A stretch of 64,000 nt of DNA from Lottia gigantea (Eukaryota; Mollusca; Gastropoda; Lottiidae), in contig NW_008710453.1 of the NCBI RefSeq assembly GCF_000327385.1, forward strand, positions 829,816 to 893,815. The letters are read 5' to 3'. Positions 1-14,593 of the stretch are shown one piece after another. The notes under the pieces were generated by a model. That model was not told the DNA's origin, did no database searches, and saw only the letters and a list, made by a program, of their open reading frames with translations. The stretch's first letter is position 1. The number at the start of each line of letters is the position of its first letter. Both the position numbers and the translations under genes were made by a program.

Positions 1-82
1 TCTTGGTCATTGTCATCTATGTATAGCACTGTTGTGAATGTCATCCTTCTTTAGAAGTATTTTTGAGTTTAAAACATATAAC

Positions 83-3000
83 CTACTTGCTAAATGATTC
101 CTTCTTCCACAAAACAAAATATGAGAAAACCCAGGGCCGAGTTAAACCTTGACCTATTCTAATTTTATCTAGATGCGATCTTCTATTTAAATTCTGTTCT
201 CGACGTTTTATCGCCCATTCTCTCTTATATTCTAGCTCCTGTCTCATTGCTTGTCTAGCTTCTTCTTCAAGTCTCTTTAACTGAAAAGGGTTAAATTAGG
301 ATTTCAGAACGGAACACTTTTCAAATGCAATAAGACTATTTTGCCGACAGCACACAAGTTTTCTTCAGTGGGATAGTAATCCAAGCTGAAACGTGGTTGT
401 TTTGAAGGGGTTTTCTTTTCTCGTTTTTCTTAAAAGAACATCCCATATCAAAGTTCGAGCGTCATCTTGTTCGAGCTTCCAAATAAAATGTTTTGTTTTT
501 TTTTTACAATTTTTTGGAAGTGAGAAAACAGATTTAACTCATAACTAACCTCGTCCAGTCTTTTTCTTTCTTCGTCTAATTTCATTTGTTCTTCTAATTC
601 CTTCAATCGCTTTTCTTCTCTCAATCTTTCTTCTTCCAATAATAATGCTTGTCTACAAATAAATAGGAGAAATATTGAAATCTTCAAAATGAAGATAACT
701 ATGGCCAATATGGAAACACAAACAACTATCAAAATGACATCGGTTTCACCACTTCGGATCTTGTCTACCCACAAGCACGACTTCTCACCCTTTCGAGAGT
801 AGTATGTGGTCACAATCAGCTTCAAAAGAAGTCCATCTGGTTGGAATTGACGATAACTGGTACTATCAAAGGACAACGCTCTATTATTTAACCTTCCCGT
901 GATATGACTCAATAATAAGAGGCTTTTCGGAGGTCTAAAAACTTTTATACACAAAGCGATAGTGATCGAAATCCTTAAAAGATTACCGTAGTTTTTCTTC
1001 TTCTTGTCTGATTCGCTCTTCCTCTTCTTTAAGTTCTCTCTGTCTTCTCTCTGCTTCTTCTCTCTCTTCTATTAATCTTCGCATAGCCTCTTCTTCAGCC
1101 TACAATTATACACAAGATCGCCATCTGTTAGTGCTGTATTACTAAATTTTTATGACGTTGGCGTCGTGTAACACAAATTGACTGAAAACTGACTTTCAAA
1201 TTGTAACCCATAAGTCATGTTCCAAAAGCCACCAAAGTCATACACTTGGGTAGATATGAAGAGAGTCAAATATCCATCCTTTGTCTTCCAATATAAAGTT
1301 ATCGTTTCAGGCACAAATTGTCTTCACCTAATAGATTGACCCACAGGACAGTATTTTGGAATAGCATATTTTCACCCAGCTTGGCAGATACGTTGTCTAC
1401 CGTATATGGCATCTGAAGAACTGAGAAGGACTTGTGAGGCCAGATATTTTCATAATTGAAACGGTACCATGGGCCATAATGAATACCCAAGGGAACAGTT
1501 CAATTATTTACACTAATACTGCTTACAGAAGGTTTCAAGTGATAGGCCTATCAGCAGATAATCACTCTTACCTCTTTTTCTAATTCTCTCATTCTGAGTT
1601 CCTCTTCTTCTAAAGCTACTTGTTGCTCCCTCAGTTCTTCCTGCAACAGAAAACAACACTTCGTCAGTTCAAATTTATTAATAAACCACGATGGTCAATC
1701 ATCGCTTCACAATACAAGCCAATAATTTTAAAAATGTGACGTTACGATGACCTTTTTCCTGGTTCGACCATTCCTGGGATTCGAATCCATAACAACCAGT
1801 AATAGGATTCGATATCCAGTCGAGCCCTGATATTCCATGTATGAAGTGGATTGACAACTGACCTGTAACGCCTCATCTGCTATCCTCTCTTCCTCTTCGA
1901 TCCTTCTCTCCTCCTCGGCGATTAGTTCACGTCTGGTCTCAATATCTCCAATTCTATCTAACATTTCCTTTTCTTTTTGCCTGGCAATTTCTCTCATCAC
2001 CTTTTCTCGTTCTCGCCTCTCAATAGCTAGTTGTCGTTTTCTTTCCTGTTCAGCTTTTCTCCTAGCATCACGTTCTAGACGCTGCTTTTTCCTTATTTGT
2101 GCCAGCTGCTCTCTGGCTTCTTCTTCATTTTGTTTAATATGTGCTGCTTCTTCCTCTAGTTCTTGTTGTTCTTCCGCCAGTTCCTAAAATACCACCAACC
2201 ATTAAAATCATAAGAGGGAAAATGACTTATACCATTCATAATTGCAAAATATACGTCAAAATCAACGAGTTAGATTTGAAAACAACCCATGTACTAACGT
2301 AGATCCTTCAAGAAAAAAATGAAGAACGGGTTTTTCTTACATGCTATATGGCTAATGGAGTCTTAACCAGAAGCAGTAGTAGCTCATTTGGGTTCTTTGC
2401 GGACTCGACATTGCACCAAGAAGATATTAATCTTTAGATGATACACCCTACGTTAATAGTTGAAAGTTGAAGCTTTTATTTATAGCTACTTGTCCACAGT
2501 ACAATAATTTAAACTTGTACTCTACAGCTTAAAACATTTCATGATCAGAATTACATACTAAATCTATAACATTTTCAAGAGCTACGTTGTCTAAAGGTGT
2601 TTTAGACATAAAAACCCTCAGCAATACTGGTTTAAAATTGGATTGAATTTTTGGACTAGTACGTAAAGTAATATGAGCAACATAAAGGACCAGAGTCAAG
2701 ATGAAAAACCGTACCTTAGCTTTTCTTTGAATCTCTTCTTCTTGTGCTCTTCTTAATTCTTCTCTTTGGGCTATTTTGTCTTGCAGTGCTTGCATTTCTT
2801 CTAGTCTTCTCTACAATATAAGAGAAAACATATACAATTCATCAAGTATAACGACGACTTCAGACATACTCATTCGATCATCAATGCATGGATGTTCTTA
2901 AGACCGAAACATTTGTCTCTATACCAGCCTCTGATAGATATTTGGATCAGACAACTGTCAAAATAACCATCAGAGGCTGGTATAGAGGCAGATGTTTTGG

Positions 3001-6000
3001 ACTAGGATGTTCTTAAGCGTTGTGCTCTTAAAGGATGGAGTTTTGGGGAATTAAACTAAGGAACATTAACTTTATGAAATGAAACATTTTTCAAAAGGGA
3101 CCAAAACATACTTTCTGCTTTCTGAGTTCGATTGGTATAGATTTTTCCTCAAATTTTTATAGTTTCGGTTTGTTGTTTTACAATTCCAGATTCATATTAA
3201 CATCACAAATTTTCGCCCAGTCAGGCATATTTACTTCCGTTTTGCTGTTGATACTATCTTCTGTCCAAACTAAATATAATAAGTAACGAGTGACATACCA
3301 GTTTTTCAAGCTTTCGTTGTTGTCTTATTGAATCTCTCTCCTCTGCTATACTCTGCTTTCGATCTACCACAACTTCTACCGGTTTCTTCGGCCTCTTTTT
3401 ACCTTTGCCACCCTTTCCTTTACCCTTGCCACCCTTCTTTTTCGGCTTTTCGTCTACCACTGGCTCGGTAGCTTCTTCTTCTGTACCGGTATTAAATATT
3501 TTAGATGATACTTCTTTTACACGACCCTAGAAAAAAGCATTTGGTTAGAAGTGGGGATAGTAGTAGTTAAACATGTCACTCTGGGAATATCAACCCATCC
3601 TATATGAATAGTTGATAATGTCTTTTTGGCTTTTTTATGAGCCAGTTTACTTTCTAATATCACTAGAAAGTATAAACTGGTATGGGTTTCAGGTGCAACG
3701 ACATATTCAAAGCGCATAACCTTACAGTGTATGTGTTATGACATAATCGTAATGGGAAATAGGATACAAAAAAATATTAGAAAATCTGAAACTTTATAAC
3801 CACATGAAATCAAAAAAGAAGGATTCGGCTCTCTACTGACATTGATAGGAAAACCAAAATGTCTTCACAATAAAATTAAAACTTTTTGCATTCGGGTGTT
3901 CCTGCCTATGTCCAATTTAAGGCACAGATTAAATATTGCAGTAGAGTACTACGTACCTCTAAGAGCTCTTGTGCCAATTTCAACTCTTGCTCAGTCAAAC
4001 CTTCTTCGCCTTCATCAACAGCCATAGAAGATCCGGCCATTTCAGTATTCATAATGTCTTGCACTAAAAAAGGGTACGAATTTTCATTATGCTCTAACAA
4101 TTGTAGCTTAGGGTCAAAACAGAAATATAAGAACATTATAAAATATGTTGCAGGTCAGGATTAGTAATATACCTTGGAAAAGTATTTAGAATGTGACAAT
4201 CCAACGTCACATGTGCAACTCACATTGAACATTGAAGTCACACTGACTAGCGCTGTTCTTACAAAAAATCTCCTTGTTGCACACTCCACGGTATAGCCTG
4301 TATGAGAAAAGCAGGACACGATAGGATGAGATCAAGAGATCAAGAATTACGAATTTTCTTACTTTGAAGAAGTTCATTTTCCAGTTCTTCTGCTGATTTG
4401 GAAGCGCTTCGTCTAGTTAACATTTCTTCAAGATGCGACGGTAAGGCTGCGTCTTCTTCGGGAACTTCCAGCTTGGGTAACGGACCATCAGGGAAGAATC
4501 TTTGATTGGGATGAACCCATGGTTGGTCTTCACCTTCTTCATCAACAATTTCCTCATCCTCCTATAATAATGATACCATTCATATCCCATTTCAAGGAAT
4601 TTTCGGGCCCCGCCTCAACCCAACATCTTAATTTGCAAATAATTTAGACCTTAAGATTTGTCTAAAATAAAATCCAAAGACACTTGCGAAGGAATCGTTA
4701 GGAATTTGATGCAGCTCATATTTCAAACTCTGTTACCAGGACTGACTCATCGAAGGTTAATCACATCCAAGGAGCAATTTGGTTTTGCGTAACTAGTGTT
4801 TGTGTCGGACGATTGAACAGTCCTGGCCTACACACTTACACAGTATACATGTAAAAGGTATTGATTCACTCCAGAGTTCACTTGCCTTAATTTCTTCTTC
4901 TACGGGAGCTATAGATGTTATATCTAATGCCTTTACATAAACTTTCTCAGGTTTCTTGGGTGCTCGTTTTCTTCTCAGCCTCCTCGCCTTCCGTTCCTTA
5001 AATATATAGATAATAACAATCTCAGCCAATTATAGAATAATAATTCAAATTACCTTACTTCGTTTTATCAACCTCAATAAATTTGGGAATAAGCTGATGA
5101 ACCCCATTGAACAGCGACACCAGGTTCTTCAGAGTCACTAAATTTCACTGATCTTGAGCTCAAATCAAATGAAGCCTTTTGATTTCTATTCGAGAGCTAA
5201 CATCTTAGAGATGCTAAAGCTCAATTTTGAGTTCAAGTATTTAATCAAGATTTAATTTGTTCAATAATTGCATTTTGGAACATTTCTTTGGGATGGTGTA
5301 TTAAAAGTGCCTACAGGTGTAAATAGTGGTAGTTCAATTATCTAGCTACTCTAGTGCCCTCAGCAATCAAAATACAGGTCTATACTTACAGGTCCATCGT
5401 AATCTTGAGCTTCTCCATCCGACTCTTCTTCTCTTATAAACATAAAATCTTGTTCAGCTTTTTCAGCTTCCTTAGCTCGCTGAGCAAAATCATCTTCCAT
5501 GTCGTCAAAATTATTAGTCGATTCAATATTCATCTCACTCAACATTCGAGCCCGTCTTCGTCTTTCTAAAACTTCCATGATGTCCTCTTCCGGTTCGTGT
5601 TTTCCAACAGATGCCGATCCCGTGGTAGAGTTATCCTTAACAAACACAAATGACAAACTCTCTTCACTTTCTTCAGGATCAGCTGTTGAGTCGGCTGTTT
5701 CGTGGGTGGCATCTGTACCCTTCTTAATGTCTTCTCCCACTGAATCCCCAGGAGTGACTTCTTCTCCTTCTTCTCTAGCTCCTTTGGCTTCATCTCTGAC
5801 GCTACCCTCAGCATCAGCTTTATGAAACGGTTTATTGGCAATGGCGTCTTGGTCATCTTTAACCCCTGCAACACCTTCGCCCCCAATTGTATCATCTGCA
5901 TCAGGTAGACTGTTGTCTTCCTTATCTGGTTTGTCATCCTCTGCTAGTCGGTTTCCTTCTTCTGTTTTAGAACCATTTAGTAGTTCTTCAGATTTACTAT

Positions 6001-9000
6001 CTTCATCCTTAGCGTCGTCAACATTTTTTTCAGAATCGTCTGCAGGTTTCTGTTCTTCAGTTGGATCTTTAGTTTCTACTTCAGCAGTTTGTTCAATATC
6101 TTGGTCCGTGGAAGGAACGACTATTGGATTATAAAAAATACACCTTTAAAGGAACCCGAGAAGTCTTTTGCCAATGAACAATCAGCATGTATGATTAAAC
6201 AAAATGTAGATTCTGTTGGTTGTCTCAAATAGCTAAAGAATCTTCCTGAAATTTCTAAAAGAAAACTGGTATTGATTCATAAGGGTGTCAGAAGTTAGGA
6301 GCAGTTTGGAATGAGCTTGGGAACACGAGCTGTGGAACATGAAACTCCTTAAAATGAAGATACGCTAGTGTCGACAATCCAAATAGATATAATTGATCAA
6401 CATTACTTTTTGGTTGACATCGAGGTGAATCGAGAATCTAGAAATCAAAATTTAAACTCACCTGCTGGTTTCTTAGACCTAGCGTTCAATCTATGAAGTC
6501 TCGCTCTTCTGGGATCTTGTGGTGGTTTAGGTATACGTTGTTCTGGAAGAGGAAACACTGCCAGGGTTAGATTCATATGTTTCATATGCTACGTACACTC
6601 TTTTGGCCCAAGATGCCTCGGGAATCTCTACGTCCACATAGGTTCGGAATTTATGAACCAAAAATAAACGACTGTGGAAATGTGACAAGATGTATATAAA
6701 CTAATTGTCTTTCATGTAACGACAATAACTGAAACTCACCTTGTACTTTATCTACAGCACTGTCCGGCTGACTAACAGTATCTTCTCCAGATTCAACCGT
6801 AGCGGAATCGTCATGGACTGGACTTTCATCATGCTGTTTCCCCGCTTGTGTAGCCAAGTCTGTAAAAACGATTAATCAATTTAATAATCAGTCATTTCCT
6901 AGAATTGATTATGGACTGAGTCAATGCAATTTTGGTCGTTCTTGTCGTTTTCTTTTATGTTAAATTCGTGATGGAGAAACTCATAATAAAATCAGCCTAC
7001 ATGACTTCAAATACGCGTGCCGAATAAGTCATTTTATTTAACTTTGACATTTTGCAGGTGCTACAGAAATCACGGCTCACTTACCTAGAGGTGTAATGCT
7101 CTGTTGCTGATCAACATCTGAAGAAACTATTCCACCATCTTTATTGGCCTTTGTTACAGAGTCAATACCTTGGGTGAGGTCTTCACCAGGGGCACCAGTT
7201 TTATCAGCAAGTATATCTTTGTCTTCTGTATTGTCGTAAGCAGTTTGGTTTTGGGTAATTTTGTCCGACATTCCTTCAAAATCAATAGCTTCTTTGACAT
7301 GCAAACCTTGTCTGACTTCGTCTTCTGCCAGTTCCGTCAATTCATGGTCAATAAACGTTTTGAGGGGATGAGCGATATTTAATTCACCAATCTCCTCGGT
7401 CAGTCTTGAACTGTCAGCACTGCTACTACGAGCATCATCCAGAGAGCCGGATCTACCAGACAAACGGCTGCCTGATCGCGACTCGGCACTTCGTCTGCCT
7501 CCACTTCTATCAGACTTAGCAGACGATACACTTTTATATGTCGGGGGTAATCGCGTGATTGCGATCGGATGGGTATCTTGTGCATCTTCTGTTGTCGTTA
7601 CTGGACTGATCCAACTTGCTTTACGTCTACGACCATGCTTGGAAGGTATTTCAGGTAATGTAACCGGGGACAAGCCAGAAAGCTTTCCTGACTCATCTTT
7701 GGAAAAATCAGTTGCTAAAACATAAGAAATTCTTCGGTTAAATATATATTGTCAAGGCATTATTTTACATCACAAGTTGTTGGCTCTTATTTAGCAGATG
7801 CTAACCACAAGAGAGTCAGCCAGAAGACCGTTAAATAAAAAATATTCATCAAAAGGAAATCGATAATTTTGGTTTGGTTATTATGGGGGAAATACTTTTG
7901 AACCACCAAATACAAAAATCCTTAGATAATGAATGAAGTTCTTACCAGAAGAATCAGCTCTACCAAGATATGTTGAAGATTTTATTGATGCAGCTAATGA
8001 TTTACTGGATAGTATACGTTGTGCAGGACTCGTTCGACTAAAATCAGATTCATGTGAAATAAATGATAGCTAAATAAAGGCAGACAAATCGAGCAGTGTG
8101 CAATGAAAGAACTTTTTGTCAGGAGGGAGGTTTTGGGTTACTTTGATTCCATCAGTTTTTGGACTTATAGACGTCTTGATTGCAGAATTGACAGGTATGG
8201 TCCGATTATCTTGTAAGGGTGAAGATACATTACAATAATTTTGCCGATGAGTTACGCGGGATCGTGGACCCATTCAATTAATGTTCTACAGTTTCTAAAT
8301 GGAATATATGGATTAGCTGGTTGTCCACATTCGTCAATCTGTGAAAATCTTCAAAAATATTTATAATTCTGTATTTGATGACGGTTTTACGGCGTAGGTT
8401 CTTCGAAATCCAGGGTAGTCTTGTCTAGCCAGTCTAGAATAATTGTTACCTCTGTGATAACGATGACGATTCTGGTTTTAATGAAGATTTCGACTTGCTT
8501 CTCCAGACGTCTTCTAATTCGTGTAATAAACTGCGTAGTTCTTGTGATCTTTGTCTTCTTGTTGTACTGTCACCGCCAGCATGTATTCTCTGACTGAAAT
8601 GGAAGCAAATTTGAAATTAATGGAAATCATTTTATATGGTCATTCTGGCGAGTTGATGTGGGTGTGTGGGGGTGGGGGGTTCATGTTCCTTTAGCAACGG
8701 TACGGGCGTCGGGATGGGTGTTATTTACAACCTGATTGTCCACAATTGGAAATTCTTGTGTCACTATTTGAAACTTGTTAATCCTAGAAGATCTCAGCCG
8801 GAAATTACTGTAAAAGAAATGTATTGGGGTTTTGCGTCGAATGTTTCTGCCCTTGATTAGGCTAATGGAAAAGGCAAAGTTTCTTAAAAAATTATTCTGG
8901 AGATTTTTTTCATCGTTATATTGAATGAAATATAAAAAAAAATATGAATGAATGAATGAAATAAAAAGACGAAGGAATAAATGAATGAAACGGATTAAAC

Positions 9001-12000
9001 AGCGAGTTATTAGGTTTATATAAATATGAACACAATATGTATTTAATATATTATTATATTTCAAATGAAAGGTATGAATTAACACACATTGATAACCCCT
9101 CTTACTTTTTTGTCTCTGTTGTAACCATAGCTACAAATAAACAAACTACCGTAATTCTTCAAATAAACTTCAAAAGTATTACAACTTATATGTTTACTTG
9201 ATCTAGTTGGTCTGTACATGACATTCAATACTATCATGACTTGAGTTTTTTTACTTTATACAGCCAGGAATGAAAGAATTACAGCATCATACATAATTAT
9301 TATTACTAATATTAACTGTCCGAATTGCAAGGGTATGTACGGTAATGTGCGAAATAGGTATATCGCAATAACATTCACTGTATGAATAGAAGGGTAATTT
9401 ACTATTAAATATCTGTATATATCATGTCTGTTTAGTCAATACAGTATTTACCTATATGTTATATTAAATAACAGATATCAGTACATGCTAACACTATATC
9501 ATAATTAGTTAACTTATGTCCTTATACAAATCACTTTGCTCGGCCGAATTCGATATTTTGCAAAACTTTCGATGAACATTTTATTTTTGATTTCCAGGAT
9601 ACGCTATTCGTCAGTCAAATAAAAAATACAGAGTCACAAAATAAAGAGCGTTTGTAAAGCAGTGGCTCAACTACCATAGGGACTGAAAAAATGCAGGATA
9701 GCTCTAACGGGGTCCCCTACCCCAAGAAAAAATGCAGGATAGCATATATATTATTAAAAAATCCCGGGGGAGGGGCCCCAACCGACTTAAGTCTACGCCC
9801 AACCCCCCCCCCCCCCCCCTCATCTTGTTTAGCCATTGTTACGATGGAATGACCATACCTTTAAAATGCCTCCCCTCCTTATAATTCATATTTTGTCATA
9901 ATTTCTCCATATGTGGCATTAACTAGACAGAAACTATTGCCAGAGCCGTACCATTTTCGATTTCAAAATATAGCCTGCCATAATTATGAATGAAGCTAAA
10001 GTAACTTTTGATTGATTATTGATTGATGGTAGAAAACGAGTTGTTGATTGATTTTTAATGAATGGATAACGATATTGATTGGAACTTTGTGATGTAATTA
10101 AGTTTGCTGTCGTGATTTTAATTCTAATTCCTTCGTATTCATTCTTATCATCGTCATAGCATTCTTTGTCACTGTTATCATCTATATGAACAATTAAAGA
10201 GATAATAAAGAGGTTTTCCAAACTTTTCAACATTCCAATTTTCAATGCTAATAATCAATATGACCTTTTGATATCTGTAGCTCAATATGCAACTGCAATC
10301 ATTTGCATAGTGTCAGATTTCGAAAACTCCACGACAAATTCGTCTGTGTTAGAAAATAAAGAAATAAGCATCTGCAGGCAACTGCGTGATTTTTCAGTAA
10401 GTTGTCGAAGCGCTCACGTCGCAACGACAAAATACAGCCACCGAATTCTTCCAGATGTCGTTAGCTGCTAGAAGTCGTTGAAAATTTAGCTGCCATCTAA
10501 ATGCAAGTCGCATGTCGAACTGAGTCGACCCACATGTACCAAATAATACTTTTTGCATCAATTATGACATTAACATCTTCCGTACACATGACCTTGACCT
10601 CGTAAGCTGCTGGTTCTTATATGAAATTTGACATCTTTACACAATTCTATTTGACGATCAGAGTCAAATTGACGAATACAAATGTTCAACTATTTGAAAA
10701 AGTAAACAAAAGAACCTATAAAAATGTTTAAAGTATTGTTGGATATGTCTGAGGATCACTGACACCGCTAGTTTTCGAAGTCACTTAAAAATAATAATCT
10801 TTTATGTTATCTTATATAAAGGGTGCTATAAAGAAATGTTATCTATTGTTTAAGACGGTATATAAACAATAAGTTATAATTCATATTTGACCTACCCAAC
10901 TACTTATTAATATGTGATAAACAGTGAACCTTTTAGTGGATTAATAATACACAGTTTAATGCTTGCAATAAACTACACTGTTTTATTATCAAACATGTTT
11001 CAACTTTGTATGTTTCAATTTTGTATGTTTCAATTTCTTTGATTTCTTTAACGTTTTTTATTTAAGTTTTGATTACAACTATTTTATCTAAAAATGAACG
11101 TTTTGTCAATGAATGAAGAACGATTAAGAAATTATTTCCATTTATAAATACGCGCTTTTAGGTATGAATGAAGAACGCTATATAGTTGTAACTGATGAAA
11201 ACTATTAATTATAAAATGAAGAACGTTTTTAGTTATAAAAGAAGAACGCTATTAGTTATAAATGAAGAACGCTATTAGTTATAAAAGAAGAACGCTATTA
11301 GTTATAAAAGAAGAACGCTATTAGTTATAAAAGAAGAACGCTATTAGTTATAACTGGTGAAGGCTATTAATTATAAATGAAGAACGATTTTAGTTATAAA
11401 TGAAGAACGCTTTTAGTTATAAAATGAAGAATGCTATTAGTTATAACTGATAAAGGCTATTAATTATGAATGAAGAACGATTTTAGTTAATGATGAACGC
11501 TATTAGTTATAAAAGAAGAACGTTTTTAGTTATAAAATGAAGAACGCTATTAGTTATAACTGATGAAGGCTATTAATTATGAATGAAGAACGATTTTAGT
11601 TAATGATGAACGCTATTAGTTATAAAAGAAGAACGCTATTAGTTATAAAAGAAGAACGCTATTAGTTATAAAAGAAGAACGTTTTTAGTTATATATAAAG
11701 AATGTTTAATTTGTAAATGACGAATGTTTTGTTGGTAAATTAAAAATTATGTTTATTTTTAAACGAAGAATGTTATTTATTTATAAATGAAGAATAATTT
11801 ATTTGTAAATGTAGAATTATCTTTTGTAGAAGAACGATTTATCAATAAATGAAGAACGCTTGTATATATAAATGAAGAATGTTTTATTGGTAAATGTAGA
11901 ATTAATTAATCTTCTAATGAAGACCGTTTTATCTATAAATGAAGAACGCTTTTATTTCCAAATGGAGATTGTTTTAATAGTAAATGGAGAATTAATTTAT

Positions 12001-14593
12001 CTTCTTAATATGAAGAACGTTATTAGATTATAAACGAAGACTGTTTTATTTACAAATGAAGATCATTTATTTTGTACGTGAAGAATTGTTTTATTTGTAA
12101 ATGAAGAACGTTTACACGTTTACATTTCCTAAGAATGTTAAGGGAAGGCAATTATAAGTTATCTTACCTGGCTCGTGTTTTTAGATCTCTAAGATAGAAA
12201 TTGATATCAGCCCCAGGTTTAGTACTAACATCAATATCTAGTCTGTCTAAATCATGTAAAAACTTTAAAAACCACTGGTTTTCTGGATCAGTGATGCTAC
12301 ATTTATCTTTTCTGTAGTACGACTGAAAAATTACAAAAATTAAACTTAGTAGATCAGTCTTTATCAATCTGAATAAGCAACATTAGTCTCTGCGAACGAA
12401 CAATACAATGTTGTATGTATAATCGGTAGAACTGGAATACCTCTACCCGCATTATCTGGCGTCAGGTTTGTCCATATAGAAATGAAAAAACAAACAGTTC
12501 TCTAGCAATGTGCCCTTACAACGATGATCAGAGTATCGGTGCATAGAAAAAAAGATTATATAAGTAATCTACTACATTCGTTACAACTGGTACTATTTAG
12601 GGTGTCAGAGAGCAACACAAAGCTACCGGTACAAAGTTTTTTTTGGTAAATTTTCACATGTCGAAATACTAGTAGGTTTTATAAGAGACTTTCTCCTAAA
12701 CATGCAGTTCAGAGGTTAAGATTTGTCGATTTTTTTTGTCCAGGTCGTTATATCTATCCACATCACCTGACCATTTAATTTTTTGCTTTGGATTTCATTT
12801 TTGTTGATGGAATTCCAGGATAGTGTATATTTTTGATACGAAAAGATCGAAAGGTGTGGAATCAACTATATTTTCAGATCCTACTTATGTTTATACTTAC
12901 CAGGTCACCAAATTGTAAAGCTGATAAATAAAGCCTTTCAAGAGTATTCAATTTCAAGCTACGATCCAAAAGGCTTTCAACTTTCTTTTTATGGAGTACT
13001 TTTACGGACTCTTGAGTTCCTTCAATGTCCTCGTTAGGTGCCGTAAATAAGAGTAGAGCACCTTTTTTGGTTACATATGTTTTTGGCAGTTCAAGCTCTC
13101 CATCTTCCTTATGACTAGAGAATGATAAGTTTGTGTTAGAGCGAAACACTCTGGGCGATACTGTAACGCCATGTCTATGGATTGATCGACTTTGGTCCTC
13201 CGGGATGGTTGGTAGCTGGAGCTGTAAAAAAGACAAAACACACATATGATATGAAACATTTATTTTTCAGAAATAGTTGCTAAACTGCTAAATTGCTTGA
13301 TTATTCTGCACATTTGAACAAACAAACCCAAAAGCCATCTCGGAGAAATATTCGTGTAAATCCATGCCGTAGACTGACATAATGAGGAAGATCTTCATTA
13401 TATACAAAATCATTCTATCCTTCACTTCGAGTTTCCAAACTTGTGAATCCATGGGCACACCTTAGGCACAGTAGATCTTGATGAAGATTTACATTTTGCG
13501 GACATGATCACAATACAGATGGGCCTCAGTCAGGGAAAAATCACAACAAAACAATAAGAAACATTTCCTTTCAGAGACAGAAAAAATGATTATGTGATAC
13601 TTAAAAGACTAGGATATCATTAGGAGATCATCCTAAGATTATCTATTCTGTAATGATTATCTGGTGATCAAGGATATGATTTGATCTACCTTCTGTGACT
13701 TTATGATTAATCTGGATTAGGATAGGTTATTGTTATTTATATCTATAATGTCGATAGCACCTTATATAATATTACTTCATAGATCCCCCTGGCTCAGCAT
13801 GTGTTTGCGTATGATAATAAAAGCGATAAATATTTTACAAACAGTTTTACAGAGCCATGCAATTTCAAACTATATATTTGACCCACAAATTTAGAGAGCC
13901 ATACAATTTTATGTTTTTGATGATACAATTTTACAGAACTATTTTTCTAATAGATTTACAGAGTCATACAATTTTAAAACTATTTATTTTACAGATTTAA
14001 AGTCATACAATTTCTAAATATTTAGAGAGCCCTACATTTAAAAGCTATATGACTTATAGATTTACAAATTCATATACTTCTAAAAATATTAGTCTTATAG
14101 CTTTATAGAGTCATACCATTTCAAACTATTTGTCTTAAATATTTGTAGTCATACAATTTCTGAATAGTTCTCTTTATAGAGTCATACAATTTCAAACTAT
14201 TTGTCTTAAATATTTGTAGTCATACAATTTCTGAATAGTTTTTTTATAGAGTCATACAATTTCAAACTATTTGTCTTAAATATTTATAGTCAATTTCTAA
14301 ATATTTAACTCTCAAAGATACAAAATATTCAGTTTCAAACTATTTGTCTTATAATTCCGTTTACAAAGTCAAGGAGCCATACAATTATTATTTCAAATCC
14401 CAAACTATTTTACTTATCTTCTCTTTATAGATAAATGACAGTACTAACAAGGTATGTCAATCAAGGAATTTCAATTTTTTTAAAAAAGTAATTTGAAATA
14501 TAAACAAATACTTACTTCAGTTACTTCCCTGTCTGGATTTAACTCAATTTCTCCCGCCCATGTCCCATATCCCCGAGCTAACGGGCTGAACAT
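83..14593 (-). CDS. KIAA2012: KIAA2012 homologue, large acidic/coiled-coil protein, 19 coding exons
   Basis: Exons in coding order: 14593-14516, 13221-12901, 12322-12168, 8593-8450, 8037-7946, 7714-7085, 6859-6740, 6542-6462, 6120-5390, 4996-4886, 4561-4363, 4063-3957, 3526-3299, 2810-2715, 2183-1863, 1640-1572, 1099-987, 652-550, 280-83. Phases agree at all 18 junctions and give about 1298 aa with a TAG stop at 83-85; human KIAA2012 is of similar size. The N-terminus (MFSPLARGYG, then ELPKTYVTKKGALLLF near residues 70-86) matches my memory of human KIAA2012 (SLLSRGHGK, LPKTFSTRKGALILY). The middle is acidic and disordered-looking. Exon 3526-3299 has a Lys/Gly-rich tract (KKKGGKGKGKGGKGKK). 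From about residue 1000 the protein is a long E/K/R-rich coiled coil ending in RPWVFSYF. The molecular function is unknown. An untranslated first exon may lie upstream of 14593. The exon 10 donor is GC rather than GT. Confidence 0.88.
4562..4885 (-). other. GC-AG intron in the KIAA2012 homologue
   Basis: The exon ends ATTAAG and the intron begins gcaagt, the usual context of GC donors. It ends in tattatag before GAGGATGAG. With the GC donor both exons stay in phase 0 (EEEIK then EDEEIVDEEG). The nearest GT, three bases further on, would shift the frame straight into a stop. Confidence 0.85.
8944..8990. repeat. GAAT-type microsatellite in a KIAA2012 intron
   Basis: A short run of (GAAT)n with interruptions lies inside the 3.6-kb intron 8594-12167. 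Nothing coding was seen around it. Confidence 0.6.
9803..9819. repeat. Poly-C tract (17 C)
   Basis: A homopolymer of 17 cytosines in the intron 8594-12167, within a short GC-rich patch (about 9700-9820). It is a likely site of sequencing error or length polymorphism. Confidence 0.9.
11085..12115. repeat. Minisatellite, ~23-bp unit (gaagaacgctattagttataaa)
   Basis: About 1 kb of degenerate tandem units built on 'atgaagaacgctattagttataaa'. The centre (11220-11700) is most regular and the edges diverge. It fills the 5' part of KIAA2012 intron 8594-12167 and ends about 50 bp from the splice donor at 12167. No coding potential was seen. Unlike the CAPS2 and EFCAB6 arrays, the unit does not resemble the neighbouring exon. 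Confidence 0.9.
13840..14420. repeat. Degenerate minisatellite (gagtcatacaatttcaaactatttg)
   Basis: Units built on 'gagtcatacaatttcaaactatttgtctt' with variants. Three higher-order copies of about 60 bp lie around 14110-14290. It sits in the first coding intron of the KIAA2012 homologue (13222-14515). Confidence 0.85.

Noticed and set aside
5499-6134. Plus-strand Ser-rich ORFs (108 and 99 aa)
   Set aside because: They are the complement of the acidic Glu/Asp-rich exon 6120-5390 of the KIAA2012 homologue, where GAA/GAT codons read as Ser-rich on the other strand.
9960-10245. 103-aa minus-strand ORF in a KIAA2012 intron
   Set aside because: There is no splice support or recognisable domain, and the exon phases on both sides are already satisfied without it.
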